Source of the DNA: DAXETY01 sp051155755
GTDB taxonomy: Bacteria; Desulfobacterota; Desulfobacteria; Desulfobacterales; SG8-13
Assembly: GCA_051155755.1 (NCBI GenBank)
Contig: DAXETY010000004.1
Coordinates: 1 to 28,046, forward strand
Length of the DNA stretch: 28,046 bases
Reading direction: 5' to 3'
The notes under the pieces are model-generated. The model did no database searches and was not told the DNA's origin. It saw nothing but the letters and a program-made list of their open reading frames with translations. Made by a program: the position numbers and the translations under genes. Position 1 is the first letter of the stretch; every line of letters begins with the position of its first letter. Below are positions 8,036 through 15,328 of this stretch, one piece after another.

Positions 8036-8111
8036 TGGTACGCCCGGCTGGATTCGAACCAGCGGCTTTCAGCTCCGGAGGCTGACGCTCTATCCCCTGA
8101 GCTACGGGCGC
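8036..8111 (-). tRNA. tRNA-Arg (anticodon CCG), CCA encoded
   Basis: Read on the minus strand, the 76-nt gene folds as a cloverleaf. The acceptor stem is GCGCCCG with CGGGCGT (one G-U pair at the end). The D arm is GCTC-AGGGGATA-GAGC. The anticodon stem is TCAGC/GCTGA with loop CTCCGGA, giving anticodon CCG (codon CGG). The T arm has the GGTTCGAATCC core. Discriminator A is followed by an encoded CCA. It lies 12 bp behind the folC stop in the same direction and is probably processed from a common transcript ending at the terminator 7996-8028. Confidence 0.95.
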
Positions 8112-8123
8112 ATAAACATGACT

Positions 8124-9437
8124 TTAGGTATTGAAATCGGCCGCCCTTGTCAAGTCTCGAATCTGTCCGGCTTCCAGGGCTTCTTTGGCTTCACCGACGA
8201 CATACAGGGAGCCGGCAATGCAAACGATGCCGTCGGCCGGCGTCAGCGTGACCGCGCGTTGAACGGCTGCAGCCACATCCGGGGCCATTTCCACCCTTGC
8301 GGTCATGGTTTTGACTTCCGCAAACAGCGTTTCGGGCGGCAGCGCCCGTTGGATTCGCGGTCTGGTAACCACGATATGACGGCACTCCGGCACCAGGCTC
8401 TGCAGCATGGCTCGGTAGGGCTTGTCGTCGAGGATGCCCACCACCAGGGTGATGGGAACCTCCGGGTATCGGGACCGCAGATAATCGGCCAGGGTGCGGG
8501 CTGCCTCGCGATTGTGGGCACCGTCGAGCAACAGGGCGGGCCTGCCCGCCAGCAACTCCAGCCTTCCCGGCCAGCGGGTGTTCTGCAAGCCGTTCCGGAT
8601 GGCGGATTCTGGAATTTGCAGCCGGTCTTCCAACACCTCACAGGCGGCCAGCGCCAGGGCGGCATTGCCGACCTGGTGACGTCCGGTCAAAACGGTCTGC
8701 AACCTCTTCCAGCGATGATGGAGGCCGTAGTAATCGAAACTGCCGTCCGAACGGCGGCGGGTCCGGAAATCATGCCCCGACCGATAAAGGGCAGATCGGT
8801 TTTGCTCGGCGACACCGGCGACCACTTTCAGGGCCTTCGTTTGTTTGATGCCGGTGACAACCGGGGTCCGGGGTTTGATGATACCGGCTTTTTCCCCGGC
8901 AATGGCTGCCAGGGTTCCACCCAGGTACTGCCGGTGTTCGATGGAGACATTGGTGATGACCGTCGCCGCCGGTCGAATGATGTTGGTGGCATCCAGCCGT
9001 CCCCCCATGCCGGTTTCGATAATGGCCCAGTCCACCGCCTGTCGGCGGAACGCATACAGGGCCATGGCGGTGGCCAGTTCGAAAAAAGTCAGTTCGCGCT
9101 GCCCGGGCGAGATGGCGCGCACGGCCGCATGGGCCGCCATCACGTCTTCATCGGATATCTGCCGTTGGTTCACCTGGATTCTTTCGTTGAAGCGTACCAG
9201 GTGGGGCGACGTGTAGAGGCCGGTTTTCAGGCCGTTGGAAATCAGGATCGAAGCCAGGGTGGCGGCCACAGAACCTTTGCCGTTGGTGCCGGCAATGTGA
9301 ATGCATGCAAAATGGCGGTGCGGATTGCCCAGTTCGTTCAACACATGCCGGATGGTGTCCAGACCCAGCTTGATACCGAACCGTTGCAAACCGTACATTT
9401 CTTCCAGACAACGCTGGTAGTCGGATTTGCGGACCAT
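8124..9437 (-). CDS. folC: Bifunctional folylpolyglutamate synthase/dihydrofolate synthase
   Basis: 437 residues, the usual length for FolC, a Mur-ligase-related ATP-dependent enzyme. It joins glutamate to dihydropteroate (dihydrofolate synthase) and adds further glutamates to folates. Seen are the N-terminal LQRFGIKLGL, the P-loop GTNGKGS (residues 50-56), TSPHLVRFNERI, the metal/substrate loop ETGMGGRLDATNI, the HRQYLGGT histidine region, LDGAHNREA and the C-terminal DGIVCIAGSLYVVGEA. ATG 9437 agrees with the family N-terminus, but no Shine-Dalgarno sequence is visible because the T-run of the rpsU terminator comes right before it. Expression therefore probably depends on read-through from rpsU or on an unusual start. 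tRNA-Arg follows 12 bp downstream. Confidence 0.95.
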   Translation of the reverse strand: MVRKSDYQRCLEEMYGLQRFGIKLGLDTIRHVLNELGNPHRHFACIHIAGTNGKGSVAATLASILISNGLKTGLYTSPHLVRFNERIQVNQRQISDEDVMAAHAAVRAISPGQRELTFFELATAMALYAFRRQAVDWAIIETGMGGRLDATNIIRPAATVITNVSIEHRQYLGGTLAAIAGEKAGIIKPRTPVVTGIKQTKALKVVAGVAEQNRSALYRSGHDFRTRRRSDGSFDYYGLHHRWKRLQTVLTGRHQVGNAALALAACEVLEDRLQIPESAIRNGLQNTRWPGRLELLAGRPALLLDGAHNREAARTLADYLRSRYPEVPITLVVGILDDKPYRAMLQSLVPECRHIVVTRPRIQRALPPETLFAEVKTMTARVEMAPDVAAAVQRAVTLTPADGIVCIAGSLYVVGEAKEALEAGQIRDLTRAADFNT

Positions 9438-9444
9438 TTTTCAC

Positions 9445-9474
9445 AAAAAACCCGGCAAGGGCTTCCCTGCCGGG
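9445..9474 (-). terminator. Intrinsic terminator of rpsU, abutting the folC start
   Basis: Arms 9451-9457 (CCCGGCA) and 9468-9474 (TGCCGGG) pair, with a further GGG/CCC pairing inside. On the minus strand the stem is followed by six T (9450-9445). It ends rpsU only about eight bases before the folC ATG. Confidence 0.8.
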
Positions 9475-9498
9475 CTTTCGATGCGGGTTGCATTTGGA

Positions 9499-9711
9499 TC
9501 AGCGTTTGCGGTAACGGGCTTTGCGAGCCGCCGCGATTCGCTCTCTTCTCAAGGCCTCGCGCATTTTGCGACGGCGGTATTCACTCGGCTTTTCATAGCT
9601 TTTTTTCAGCTTGAGCCGCTTAAAAAGTCCGTCGTTTTGAATTTTTTTCTTCAAAATCCGCATGGCCTTTTCGACGTCGTTGTCGTAGACCTTGACGGCA
9701 ATTTCCTTCAA
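9499..9711 (-). CDS. rpsU: 30S ribosomal protein S21
   Basis: Small-subunit protein involved in mRNA base-pairing at initiation. The core VKVYDNDVEKAMRILKKKIQ, then GLFKRLKLKKSYEKPSEYRRRK, is diagnostic of S21. An unusually basic tail (RRERIAAARKARYRKR) follows, giving 70 residues. I choose TTG at 9711, because GGAAGGGGG stands nine bases upstream on the minus strand and the S21 core begins directly after it. An in-frame TTG at 9753 would add 14 residues and lacks such a site. It has its own promoter (9782-9810) and terminator (9445-9474) and is followed by folC. Confidence 0.93.
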   Translation of the reverse strand: MKEIAVKVYDNDVEKAMRILKKKIQNDGLFKRLKLKKSYEKPSEYRRRKMREALRRERIAAARKARYRKR

Positions 9712-9781
9712 CTGTCTCGCCCCCTTCCGGCCATTGAACCATTTTCGATCCAATGGATACTTTAAATCTCGTAAACAGGTA

Positions 9782-9810
9782 TCTATAAATCAGTTTCCGA
9801 TATCTGGCAA
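9782..9810 (-). promoter_or_regulatory. Sigma-70-type promoter of rpsU
   Basis: On the minus strand, TTGCCA (9810-9805) and TATAGA (9787-9782) are separated by exactly 17 bases. The predicted start of transcription, near 9775, leaves a leader of about 60 bases before the TTG start of rpsU. Confidence 0.6.
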
Positions 9811-9992
9811 TAGTTTTTTCACGGACGTACGGAATTGGGGTTTTGCCGTTGGTATCCTTCGAAAAGTCAGATCGATCATTTTACCGAATTTGGATATAAC
9901 CTAATCATTCAAACGGATTATGCAAACGACGCCATGCTTCGAGGTGGATTCGGAAAACCGCTGTCCGAACCGGGAGCCATTCGATAATGGAC

Positions 9993-10023
9993 TTGACACC
10001 ATCACCCCTTTGGTTCATATACT
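9993..10023 (+). promoter_or_regulatory. Sigma-70-type promoter of adk
   Basis: A consensus TTGACA lies at 9993-9998. The -10 is either CATATA (10016-10021, 17-bp spacer) or TATACT (10018-10023, 19-bp spacer). It is about 60 bp before the adk start and diverges from the rpsU promoter. The stretch 9811-9992 between them shows nothing else recognised. Confidence 0.65.
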
Positions 10024-10083
10024 GCCCACCGGAAAATAATGCCGGTCTCAATGGCGGGCGATACACAGCAAAGGAGGAAAGAT

Positions 10084-10749
10084 ATGCGTCTGATTCTGTT
10101 GGGAGGTCCCGGAGCGGGTAAAGGCACCCAGGCCAATTTTATCAAGGAGCGATATCAGATACCGCAAATCTCCACCGGTGATATGCTCCGCGCGGCGGTG
10201 AAAGCCGGAACCGAGCTCGGTAAAAAAGCCAAAGAGTACATGGATTCCGGCCAGCTGGTACCGGATAAAGTCATCATCGGTCTGGTCAAAGAACGCATTA
10301 AAGAACCGGACTGCCAGAAGGGGTTTCTGTTCGATGGTTTTCCGCGAACCATCCCGCAGGCCGACGCCATGAAGGAAGCCGGAGTCCCCATCGACGCGGT
10401 GGTGGACATCGAAGTCCCGGACGAAGAAATCATCAAGCGCATGAGCGGCCGGCGCGCGCATCTGCCCAGCGGGCGAACCTACCACGTCGTCTTCAATCCG
10501 CCCAAAGAAGAAGGCAAGGACGATGTGACCGGCGAGCCGTTGATTCAGCGTGACGATGATAAGGAAGAGACCGTCCGCAAACGCCTGGAGGTCTATCACA
10601 ACCAGACCGAGCCCCTGGTCGAATATTACAAGAAATGGGAAGCCAGCGGCGATTCCGCGGCACCGCAATACATCCGCATCGAAGGCGTTGGCAAGGTCGA
10701 TGGGATTCGCGATCAAATCTTTGCCGAACTCGACAAGCTGCAAGCCTGA
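10084..10749 (+). CDS. adk: Adenylate kinase
   Basis: 221 residues, cytoplasmic, interconverting ATP + AMP and 2 ADP. The P-loop GGPGAGKGT (residues 7-15), the AMP-binding ISTGDMLRA, the FDGFPRTIPQA motif and the GRRAHLPSGRTYHVVFNPPK lid with later DDDKEETVRKRL identify it. The lid is the long type; it has His/Ser rather than the four Cys of zinc-binding lids. AAGGAGG stands eight bases before ATG 10084; the frame runs on upstream to 10039 without support. It is monocistronic here, with its own promoter and a hairpin behind it, facing the nucleotidyltransferase gene on the other strand. Confidence 0.97.
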   Translation: MRLILLGGPGAGKGTQANFIKERYQIPQISTGDMLRAAVKAGTELGKKAKEYMDSGQLVPDKVIIGLVKERIKEPDCQKGFLFDGFPRTIPQADAMKEAGVPIDAVVDIEVPDEEIIKRMSGRRAHLPSGRTYHVVFNPPKEEGKDDVTGEPLIQRDDDKEETVRKRLEVYHNQTEPLVEYYKKWEASGDSAAPQYIRIEGVGKVDGIRDQIFAELDKLQA

Positions 10750-10767
10750 ACCGGACCCGTTTTCAAC

Positions 10768-10802
10768 ACCGCTTTCGACCCGTATTACGGGGCGAAAGCG
10801 GT
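10768..10802. terminator. Hairpin between the convergent adk and nucleotidyltransferase genes
   Basis: ACCGCTTTCG 10768-10777 pairs perfectly with CGAAAGCGGT 10793-10802, and an inner CCCGT/ACGGG pairing extends the stem. There is no clear T-run on either side, so it is a likely shared transcription barrier rather than a textbook intrinsic terminator. Confidence 0.55.
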
Positions 10803-10828
10803 TACTCTGACTGCACGCCCAATTCGTT

Positions 10829-12217
10829 TCACAGCGGCTTCTGCCCGTCGACCCATGCCCGGACCCAATCCAATGCATCCGCCCGGTTGCGGATCTCGCC
10901 CATCAGGCGGGCTTCTTGCAGTCTTTTAAGGATGATGCGGAACTGCGGAGACGGTTTCAGATGAAACGACTGTTTCAAGTCGCTGCCGGTCAGAAGCGGC
11001 GGCGCCTCGATCCGAGGCCGCATTTCGCGATAATACGTATCGAGCAAGGCTTGTACAAACGTTTTGAAAGCGCCGGCTTTGTTTGCATTTTCAGCATTGA
11101 ATTCGGCCAGTTGATCGGCGGCGGCATGCAGCAGCACGTCCGTCACGCGCGGATGGCAATCCAGAAAAAATCGCACCTGCTCGCGCATGCTTTCCCGCCG
11201 ATTTGGGCGTCCCGCGTACAGGCGTAAAGGCCGCAGGTGGTGCTGGAGAATGAAAGCGACATAATCGGCCTGGCGGACGGAGGTTCGCAAACGGCGGCAC
11301 ACCTGGTATGCCAATGCGGCCGGCCATCGATCACCCCCGTCTGCTGTGCCCGCCATCGATGGTTGCGGCCGGCCGGCTTCATGAAGCAAAAGCGACAGTT
11401 TTAAGAGATGTGCCGGAATGTCTGCCAGCAGCTGTTTCGGGGAGGACAGGGACCCGGGGGCCAGTTCGGCCGGGTTTTCCAGAAGCCGCTCGAGGATGCC
11501 ATAGGCCGAAAGGAGGTGATGCATGCCGTTGCGGCGGCCGGTTTCAGATCGCAACAACGGCGTCAACTCCGGCAGGACCTCGATGAGCAATCCGCCGGCG
11601 ATCATTTGATCCATCACCGCAAGGGATGGATGGGTTGCCAGAATTTTTTGAATTTCGGACCAGACGCGCTCGCCGGCCACGTTGCGGACCCGCTTTCTTT
11701 CGGATTGAATGGCCCGGGCGGTGGCGGGATCCAATTTCCAGGCGAACTGCGCCGCCAGTCGATAGGCCCGGATCATGCGCAGCGGATCCCGGCGCAGCCC
11801 GTCCACCGAAACCATGCAAACCGTCCCGGACTTCAGGTCCGCGAGTCCGCCGGTGGGATCGATGAGTTGACCGGTGGCCAAATCGCAGGCCATGGCATTG
11901 ACGGTGTAATCCCGGCGTTTCAGATCGGTTTCGATGGTTGCCCCGGATACCTTTGCGATATCGACGATGCTGTCTTCCGTGACGACGCGGTAAATCTGCT
12001 GATCGCCATGCCCCAGCATTACCCATCGTCCCCGAAGATCGGTTGCGATACGGTCGGCGAATCGGGCGGGGGAGACGAATACTGCCAGGTCATAGTCCTG
12101 CGGATGCCGTCCGAGCAACAGGTCCCGGACGCAACCACCGACCGCATATACCTGCCCGGCTTCTACCGGTGGAAGTCGGCCCAGAATGTGTCGGTCCAAA
12201 TGTTCGAAAAGATTCAT
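10829..12217 (-). CDS. cca: Class II CCA tRNA nucleotidyltransferase / poly(A) polymerase family protein
   Basis: 462 residues. The N-terminal nucleotidyltransferase head has GGCVRDLLLGR (27-37), DYD (41-43) as the metal-binding carboxylates, IVDIAK with a third acid, and RRDYTVNAM (101-109). Then come the neck motifs LRRDPLRMIRAYRLAAQ and RVWSEI. The middle contains a degenerate HD-like region, LLLHEAGRP instead of HDxGKP, so phosphohydrolase activity is doubtful. The family adds CCA, part of CCA, or A residues to RNA 3' ends; sequence alone does not decide which. As tRNA-Arg here encodes CCA, repair is a plausible role. Convergent with adk. No strong ribosome site is seen before ATG 12217. 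Confidence 0.88.
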   Translation of the reverse strand: MNLFEHLDRHILGRLPPVEAGQVYAVGGCVRDLLLGRHPQDYDLAVFVSPARFADRIATDLRGRWVMLGHGDQQIYRVVTEDSIVDIAKVSGATIETDLKRRDYTVNAMACDLATGQLIDPTGGLADLKSGTVCMVSVDGLRRDPLRMIRAYRLAAQFAWKLDPATARAIQSERKRVRNVAGERVWSEIQKILATHPSLAVMDQMIAGGLLIEVLPELTPLLRSETGRRNGMHHLLSAYGILERLLENPAELAPGSLSSPKQLLADIPAHLLKLSLLLHEAGRPQPSMAGTADGGDRWPAALAYQVCRRLRTSVRQADYVAFILQHHLRPLRLYAGRPNRRESMREQVRFFLDCHPRVTDVLLHAAADQLAEFNAENANKAGAFKTFVQALLDTYYREMRPRIEAPPLLTGSDLKQSFHLKPSPQFRIILKRLQEARLMGEIRNRADALDWVRAWVDGQKPL

Positions 12218-12254
12218 GCAGAAGCCTTAGCCAGGTAAAAATACGCAAAATCGC

Positions 12255-12283
12255 TTGACAGTCGTCGGTTTATGGGTTATTTA
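12255..12283 (+). promoter_or_regulatory. Sigma-70-type promoter of rho
   Basis: TTGACA (12255-12260), 17-bp spacer, TATTTA (12278-12283). The predicted start near 12290 gives a leader of about 280 bases before rho. Confidence 0.55.
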
Positions 12284-12289
12284 TTAACT

Positions 12290-12573
12290 TCCAAGGTTTA
12301 GAAAAACCCGCCAGTTGGAGAGCGTACCATAGCAGGGTCTCCTTTATTTTGCACTCTTAATCCTCCAGCAAAGTCGACGACGTACCCAGTCCGTCTCGTT
12401 TCCGGGACTTACGATTGTTCTTCGATGCTTCAAAAATTACGCTCTATCTAATATTCAGGTTTTATTCGCGGCGCTGTTGATTGCCGCGCACCGGCAGGGG
12501 AGGGTGAGGATTGCGCCCGTGCTCCGTAATCCGTCAGTAAGGGTTATATCAATAAATCACGAGGAAAAATTAC
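12290..12573 (+). promoter_or_regulatory. Long rho leader with a C-rich, G-poor segment and a hairpin
   Basis: The rho leader is long for this operon. Its part from about 12340 to 12405 is rich in C and poor in G by hand count (about 23 C against 9 G in 65 bases) and has no obvious structure, like a rut site where Rho loads. Further on, CGCGGC (12467-12472) and GCCGCG (12483-12488) can form a hairpin. Autogenous control of rho by Rho-dependent attenuation in its leader is established in enterobacteria; its presence here is inferred. Confidence 0.4.
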
Positions 12574-13821
12574 ATGAACATTGCAGAACTCAAGGAAAAA
12601 AAGATCAGCGAGCTGGCCCGGATGGCCAAGGATTTCAATATCGACGGTGCTGCCGGGATGCGCAAGCAAGAGCTGATGTTTGCCCTGCTGCAGCGGCAGA
12701 TCGAAAAAAACGGTTTCATTTACGGAGAAGGCACGCTCGAGATTCTGCCGGACGGGTTTGGTTTTCTGCGCTCTCCGGATTCCAATTATCTGCCCGGCCC
12801 GGATGACATCTACGTTTCCCCTTCCCAGATTCGCCGCTTCAACCTGCGAACCGGCGATACGGTTTCGGGGCAGATCCGTCAGCCGAAAGAGTCGGAGCGT
12901 TATTTTGCGCTGTTGAAGGTCGAGGCGATCAACTACGAAGATCCGGAAGTTGCGCGCGAAAAGATCCTGTTCGACAACCTGACGCCGCTGTATCCCAATC
13001 GCAAGATGCGAATCGAAAGCGCAGCGGACAACTACTCCACCCGCATCATGGATCTGCTCACGCCCATCGGTTTCGGCCAGCGCGGCTTGATTGTCTCGCC
13101 GCCGCGATCCGGTAAAACCATGCTGCTGCAGAATATCGCCAATGCCATCATCGGCGCGCACAAGGATGTCGAGCCTTTTGTACTTTTAATCGACGAACGG
13201 CCGGAAGAAGTCACCGACATGGAGCGCACCGTAGACGCCGAAGTCATCAGCTCAACCTTCGACGAACCGGCGGAGCGCCACGTGCAGGTGGCCGAGATGG
13301 TCATCGAGAAGGCCAAGCGGCTGGTCGAACATAAAAAGGATGTCGTGATTCTGCTCGACAGTATCACGCGACTGGCCCGGGCTTACAACTCCGTCATACC
13401 GCCCAGTGGAAAGATTCTTTCCGGTGGTGTCGACTCCAACGCACTGCAGCGGCCGAAACGGTTTTTCGGTGCCGCCCGCAATATCGAAGAAGGCGGCAGT
13501 CTGACGGTAATCGCCACGGCGCTGATCGATACCGGCAGCCGGATGGATGAAGTGATTTTCGAGGAATTCAAAGGCACCGGCAACATGGAAATCGCACTGG
13601 ACCGCCGGTTGGCGGACAAACGGGTCTTTCCGGCCATCGACATCAAGAAATCCGGCACCCGCAAGGAAGAGCTGCTGCTGGACGAAGAAACGCTGAACCG
13701 CGTGTGGATCCTGCGCAAATTGCTTTCGCAGCTGAATTCGGTCGACAGCATGGAATTTATGCTTGAAAAAATGTCGGGGACCGAGAATAATAAGGCCTTT
13801 TTGGCATCCATGAACGCCTAA
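12574..13821 (+). CDS. rho: Transcription termination factor Rho
   Basis: 415 residues, the usual length of this hexameric RNA-dependent ATPase that releases transcripts. The N-terminal helical domain (MNIAELKEKKISELARMAKD) is followed by the cold-shock-like RNA-binding fold (GEGTLEILPDGFGFLRS, DDIYVSPSQIRRFNLRTGD). The motor has Walker A PPRSGKT (176-182), the catalytic LLIDERPEEVTDMERTV, Walker B VVILLDSITRLARAYN, and Q- and R-loop segments (LSGGVDSNAL; KGTGNMEIALDR). No insertion is present in the N-terminal domain, unlike actinobacterial Rho. GAGGAAAAA before ATG 12574 is the likely ribosome site. rpmE follows 25 bp later. Confidence 0.98.
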   Translation: MNIAELKEKKISELARMAKDFNIDGAAGMRKQELMFALLQRQIEKNGFIYGEGTLEILPDGFGFLRSPDSNYLPGPDDIYVSPSQIRRFNLRTGDTVSGQIRQPKESERYFALLKVEAINYEDPEVAREKILFDNLTPLYPNRKMRIESAADNYSTRIMDLLTPIGFGQRGLIVSPPRSGKTMLLQNIANAIIGAHKDVEPFVLLIDERPEEVTDMERTVDAEVISSTFDEPAERHVQVAEMVIEKAKRLVEHKKDVVILLDSITRLARAYNSVIPPSGKILSGGVDSNALQRPKRFFGAARNIEEGGSLTVIATALIDTGSRMDEVIFEEFKGTGNMEIALDRRLADKRVFPAIDIKKSGTRKEELLLDEETLNRVWILRKLLSQLNSVDSMEFMLEKMSGTENNKAFLASMNA

Positions 13822-13846
13822 AATTCGATAGGGGGTTAGAATTATT

Positions 13847-14077
13847 ATGAAAACTGGAATTCATCCAGAATATCACCGCACGACCGTCCAGTGTGCGTGC
13901 GGCAACGTGATCGAAGTGGGATCCACTCGCAAGGACATTCGGGTGGAAATCTGTTCGCAGTGTCATCCGTTTTTTACCGGAAAGCAGAAACTGGTGGACA
14001 CGGCCGGCCGTATCGAACGATTTCGCAAGAAATACGAAAAATTCCAAAAGAATCCGTCTTCCCCCAAAAGCCGGTAA
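13847..14077 (+). CDS. rpmE: 50S ribosomal protein L31, zinc-binding type
   Basis: 76 residues. MKTGIHPEYH and the cysteines C16, C18 (CAC), C36 and C39 (CSQC, followed by HPFFTGKQK) show the zinc-binding (C+) form of L31. Then come VDTAGRIERFRKKY and a lysine-rich tail slightly longer than average. GGGGG stands about 11 bases before ATG 13847. It lies between rho and prfA as in many deltaproteobacteria and Gram-positives. The zinc form suggests that a separate zinc-free paralogue, if present, would be elsewhere. Confidence 0.97.
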   Translation: MKTGIHPEYHRTTVQCACGNVIEVGSTRKDIRVEICSQCHPFFTGKQKLVDTAGRIERFRKKYEKFQKNPSSPKSR

Positions 14078-14104
14078 CCGCCTGCGTGCGGGTGCCGTCG
14101 TTGT

Positions 14105-14173
14105 AAACCACGAAGCGCACGAACCAGCGGCAGGGCCCTGTCAGCGGCCGATGCCCGGTGCCATTCGTGGTTT
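14105..14173. repeat. Long-looped inverted repeat in the rpmE-prfA spacer
   Basis: AAACCACGAA (14105-14114) and TTCGTGGTTT (14164-14173) are perfect 10-bp inverted copies. After a 2x2 mismatch the stem continues with GCAC (14117-14120) and GTGC (14158-14161). The loop contains the palindrome CAGGGCCCTG (14131-14140). It is not a usual terminator, as the loop is long and only four T end the second arm. Function unknown. Confidence 0.6.
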
Positions 14174-14245
14174 TGCAGTTGGAACGCCGTTGCCCAATGC
14201 AAGCGGACCCGGCGAATCTATCAAAATGGATGTTGCCCCGTGGGA

Positions 14246-15328
14246 ATGTTCGAAAAACTAGACGGTGTCGAAGCACGCTACCAGGAGCTGGAGGCGCTGC
14301 TCAGTAATCCGGAAATCGTAAGAGATCAGAGCGCTTACCAGAAGTACGTGCGTGAACACGCCGACATCGGTAAAATCGTCGATGTGTATCGGGACTACCG
14401 TCGCACCCTGTCCGGAATCGAAGACAGTCAGGAGCTGTTGAAGGACGGCGATCCGGAGATCAAGGAACTGGCCCGGGAAGAGCTGGAAAAGCTCTGGCAG
14501 AGACAGGAGCGTCTGGAAGAGCAAATCAAGGCGCTGCTGGTACCCAAAGATCCCAACGACGAGAAAAACGTTATCCTGGAAATTCGCGCCGGAACCGGCG
14601 GAGAGGAAGCCGCGCTGTTCGGCGCCGACCTTTTTCGCATGTACAGCCGTTACGCTGAAAATCAGGGTTGGAAGGTCGAACTGATGACCCATCACCCCAC
14701 CGGCGTCGGCGGATTGAAGGAAGTTATCGCGATGGTTCATGGCCGGGGCGCCTACAGCGCTTTCAAATATGAAAGCGGCACCCACCGGGTGCAACGGGTG
14801 CCCAGCACCGAAACCCAGGGACGGATTCACACCTCGGCGGTGACCGTGGCGGTGTTGCCCGAGGCCGAAGATGTGGAAGTAGACATCGAGCCCAACGAGC
14901 TGAAAATCGATGTGTACCGGTCCACCGGGCCCGGGGGGCAGAGCGTCAATACCACCGATTCGGCCGTGCGCATCACCCACCTGCCCACCGGACTGGTGGT
15001 GACCTGCCAGGATGAAAAATCGCAGCTCAAGAACAAGAACAAGGCCCTGAAAGTTTTGCGGGCCCGTCTGCTGGATCGCGCTGTCCGCGAACAGGAAGAA
15101 CAGCGTTCGCAGCAGCGTAAGAACCAGGTGGGAAGCGGGGACCGCAGCGGCCGCATTCGCACCTACAATTTTCCCCAGGGCCGGGTGACAGATCATCGCA
15201 TCGGTTTGACGCTATACAAACTCGAGGCCATACTGCAGGGAGAGATCGACGAGATCATCGCCGAGTTGACCACCCACTACCAGGCCCAGGCCCTCCGGCA
15301 AAGTGCAGAAGAAATCGATGGCGTTTGA
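14246..15328 (+). CDS. prfA: Peptide chain release factor 1
   Basis: 360 residues from ATG 14246; GTG 14240, two codons earlier, is also possible and neither has a convincing ribosome site. RF1 reads UAA and UAG. The stop-codon recognition tripeptide P-S-T (186-188, in RVPSTETQGR) marks RF1 rather than RF2. The catalytic GGQ is at 230-232 in STGPGGQSVNTTDSAV; its glutamine is the site methylated by PrmC, encoded by the next gene. The N-terminal coiled region and QEEQRSQQRKNQVGSGDRS are also typical. The stop overlaps the prmC start by 11 bases, suggesting translational coupling of the factor and its modifying enzyme. Confidence 0.97.
   Translation: MFEKLDGVEARYQELEALLSNPEIVRDQSAYQKYVREHADIGKIVDVYRDYRRTLSGIEDSQELLKDGDPEIKELAREELEKLWQRQERLEEQIKALLVPKDPNDEKNVILEIRAGTGGEEAALFGADLFRMYSRYAENQGWKVELMTHHPTGVGGLKEVIAMVHGRGAYSAFKYESGTHRVQRVPSTETQGRIHTSAVTVAVLPEAEDVEVDIEPNELKIDVYRSTGPGGQSVNTTDSAVRITHLPTGLVVTCQDEKSQLKNKNKALKVLRARLLDRAVREQEEQRSQQRKNQVGSGDRSGRIRTYNFPQGRVTDHRIGLTLYKLEAILQGEIDEIIAELTTHYQAQALRQSAEEIDGV

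Noticed and set aside
8118..9614. A 498-residue plus-strand open frame across folC and part of rpsU
   Set aside because: Antisense to two certain genes, with no family features.
12272..12301. A nine-codon frame (MGYLLTSKV) that could be a rho leader peptide
   Set aside because: Its start codon overlaps the predicted promoter and would lie upstream of the predicted transcription start; no ribosome site.
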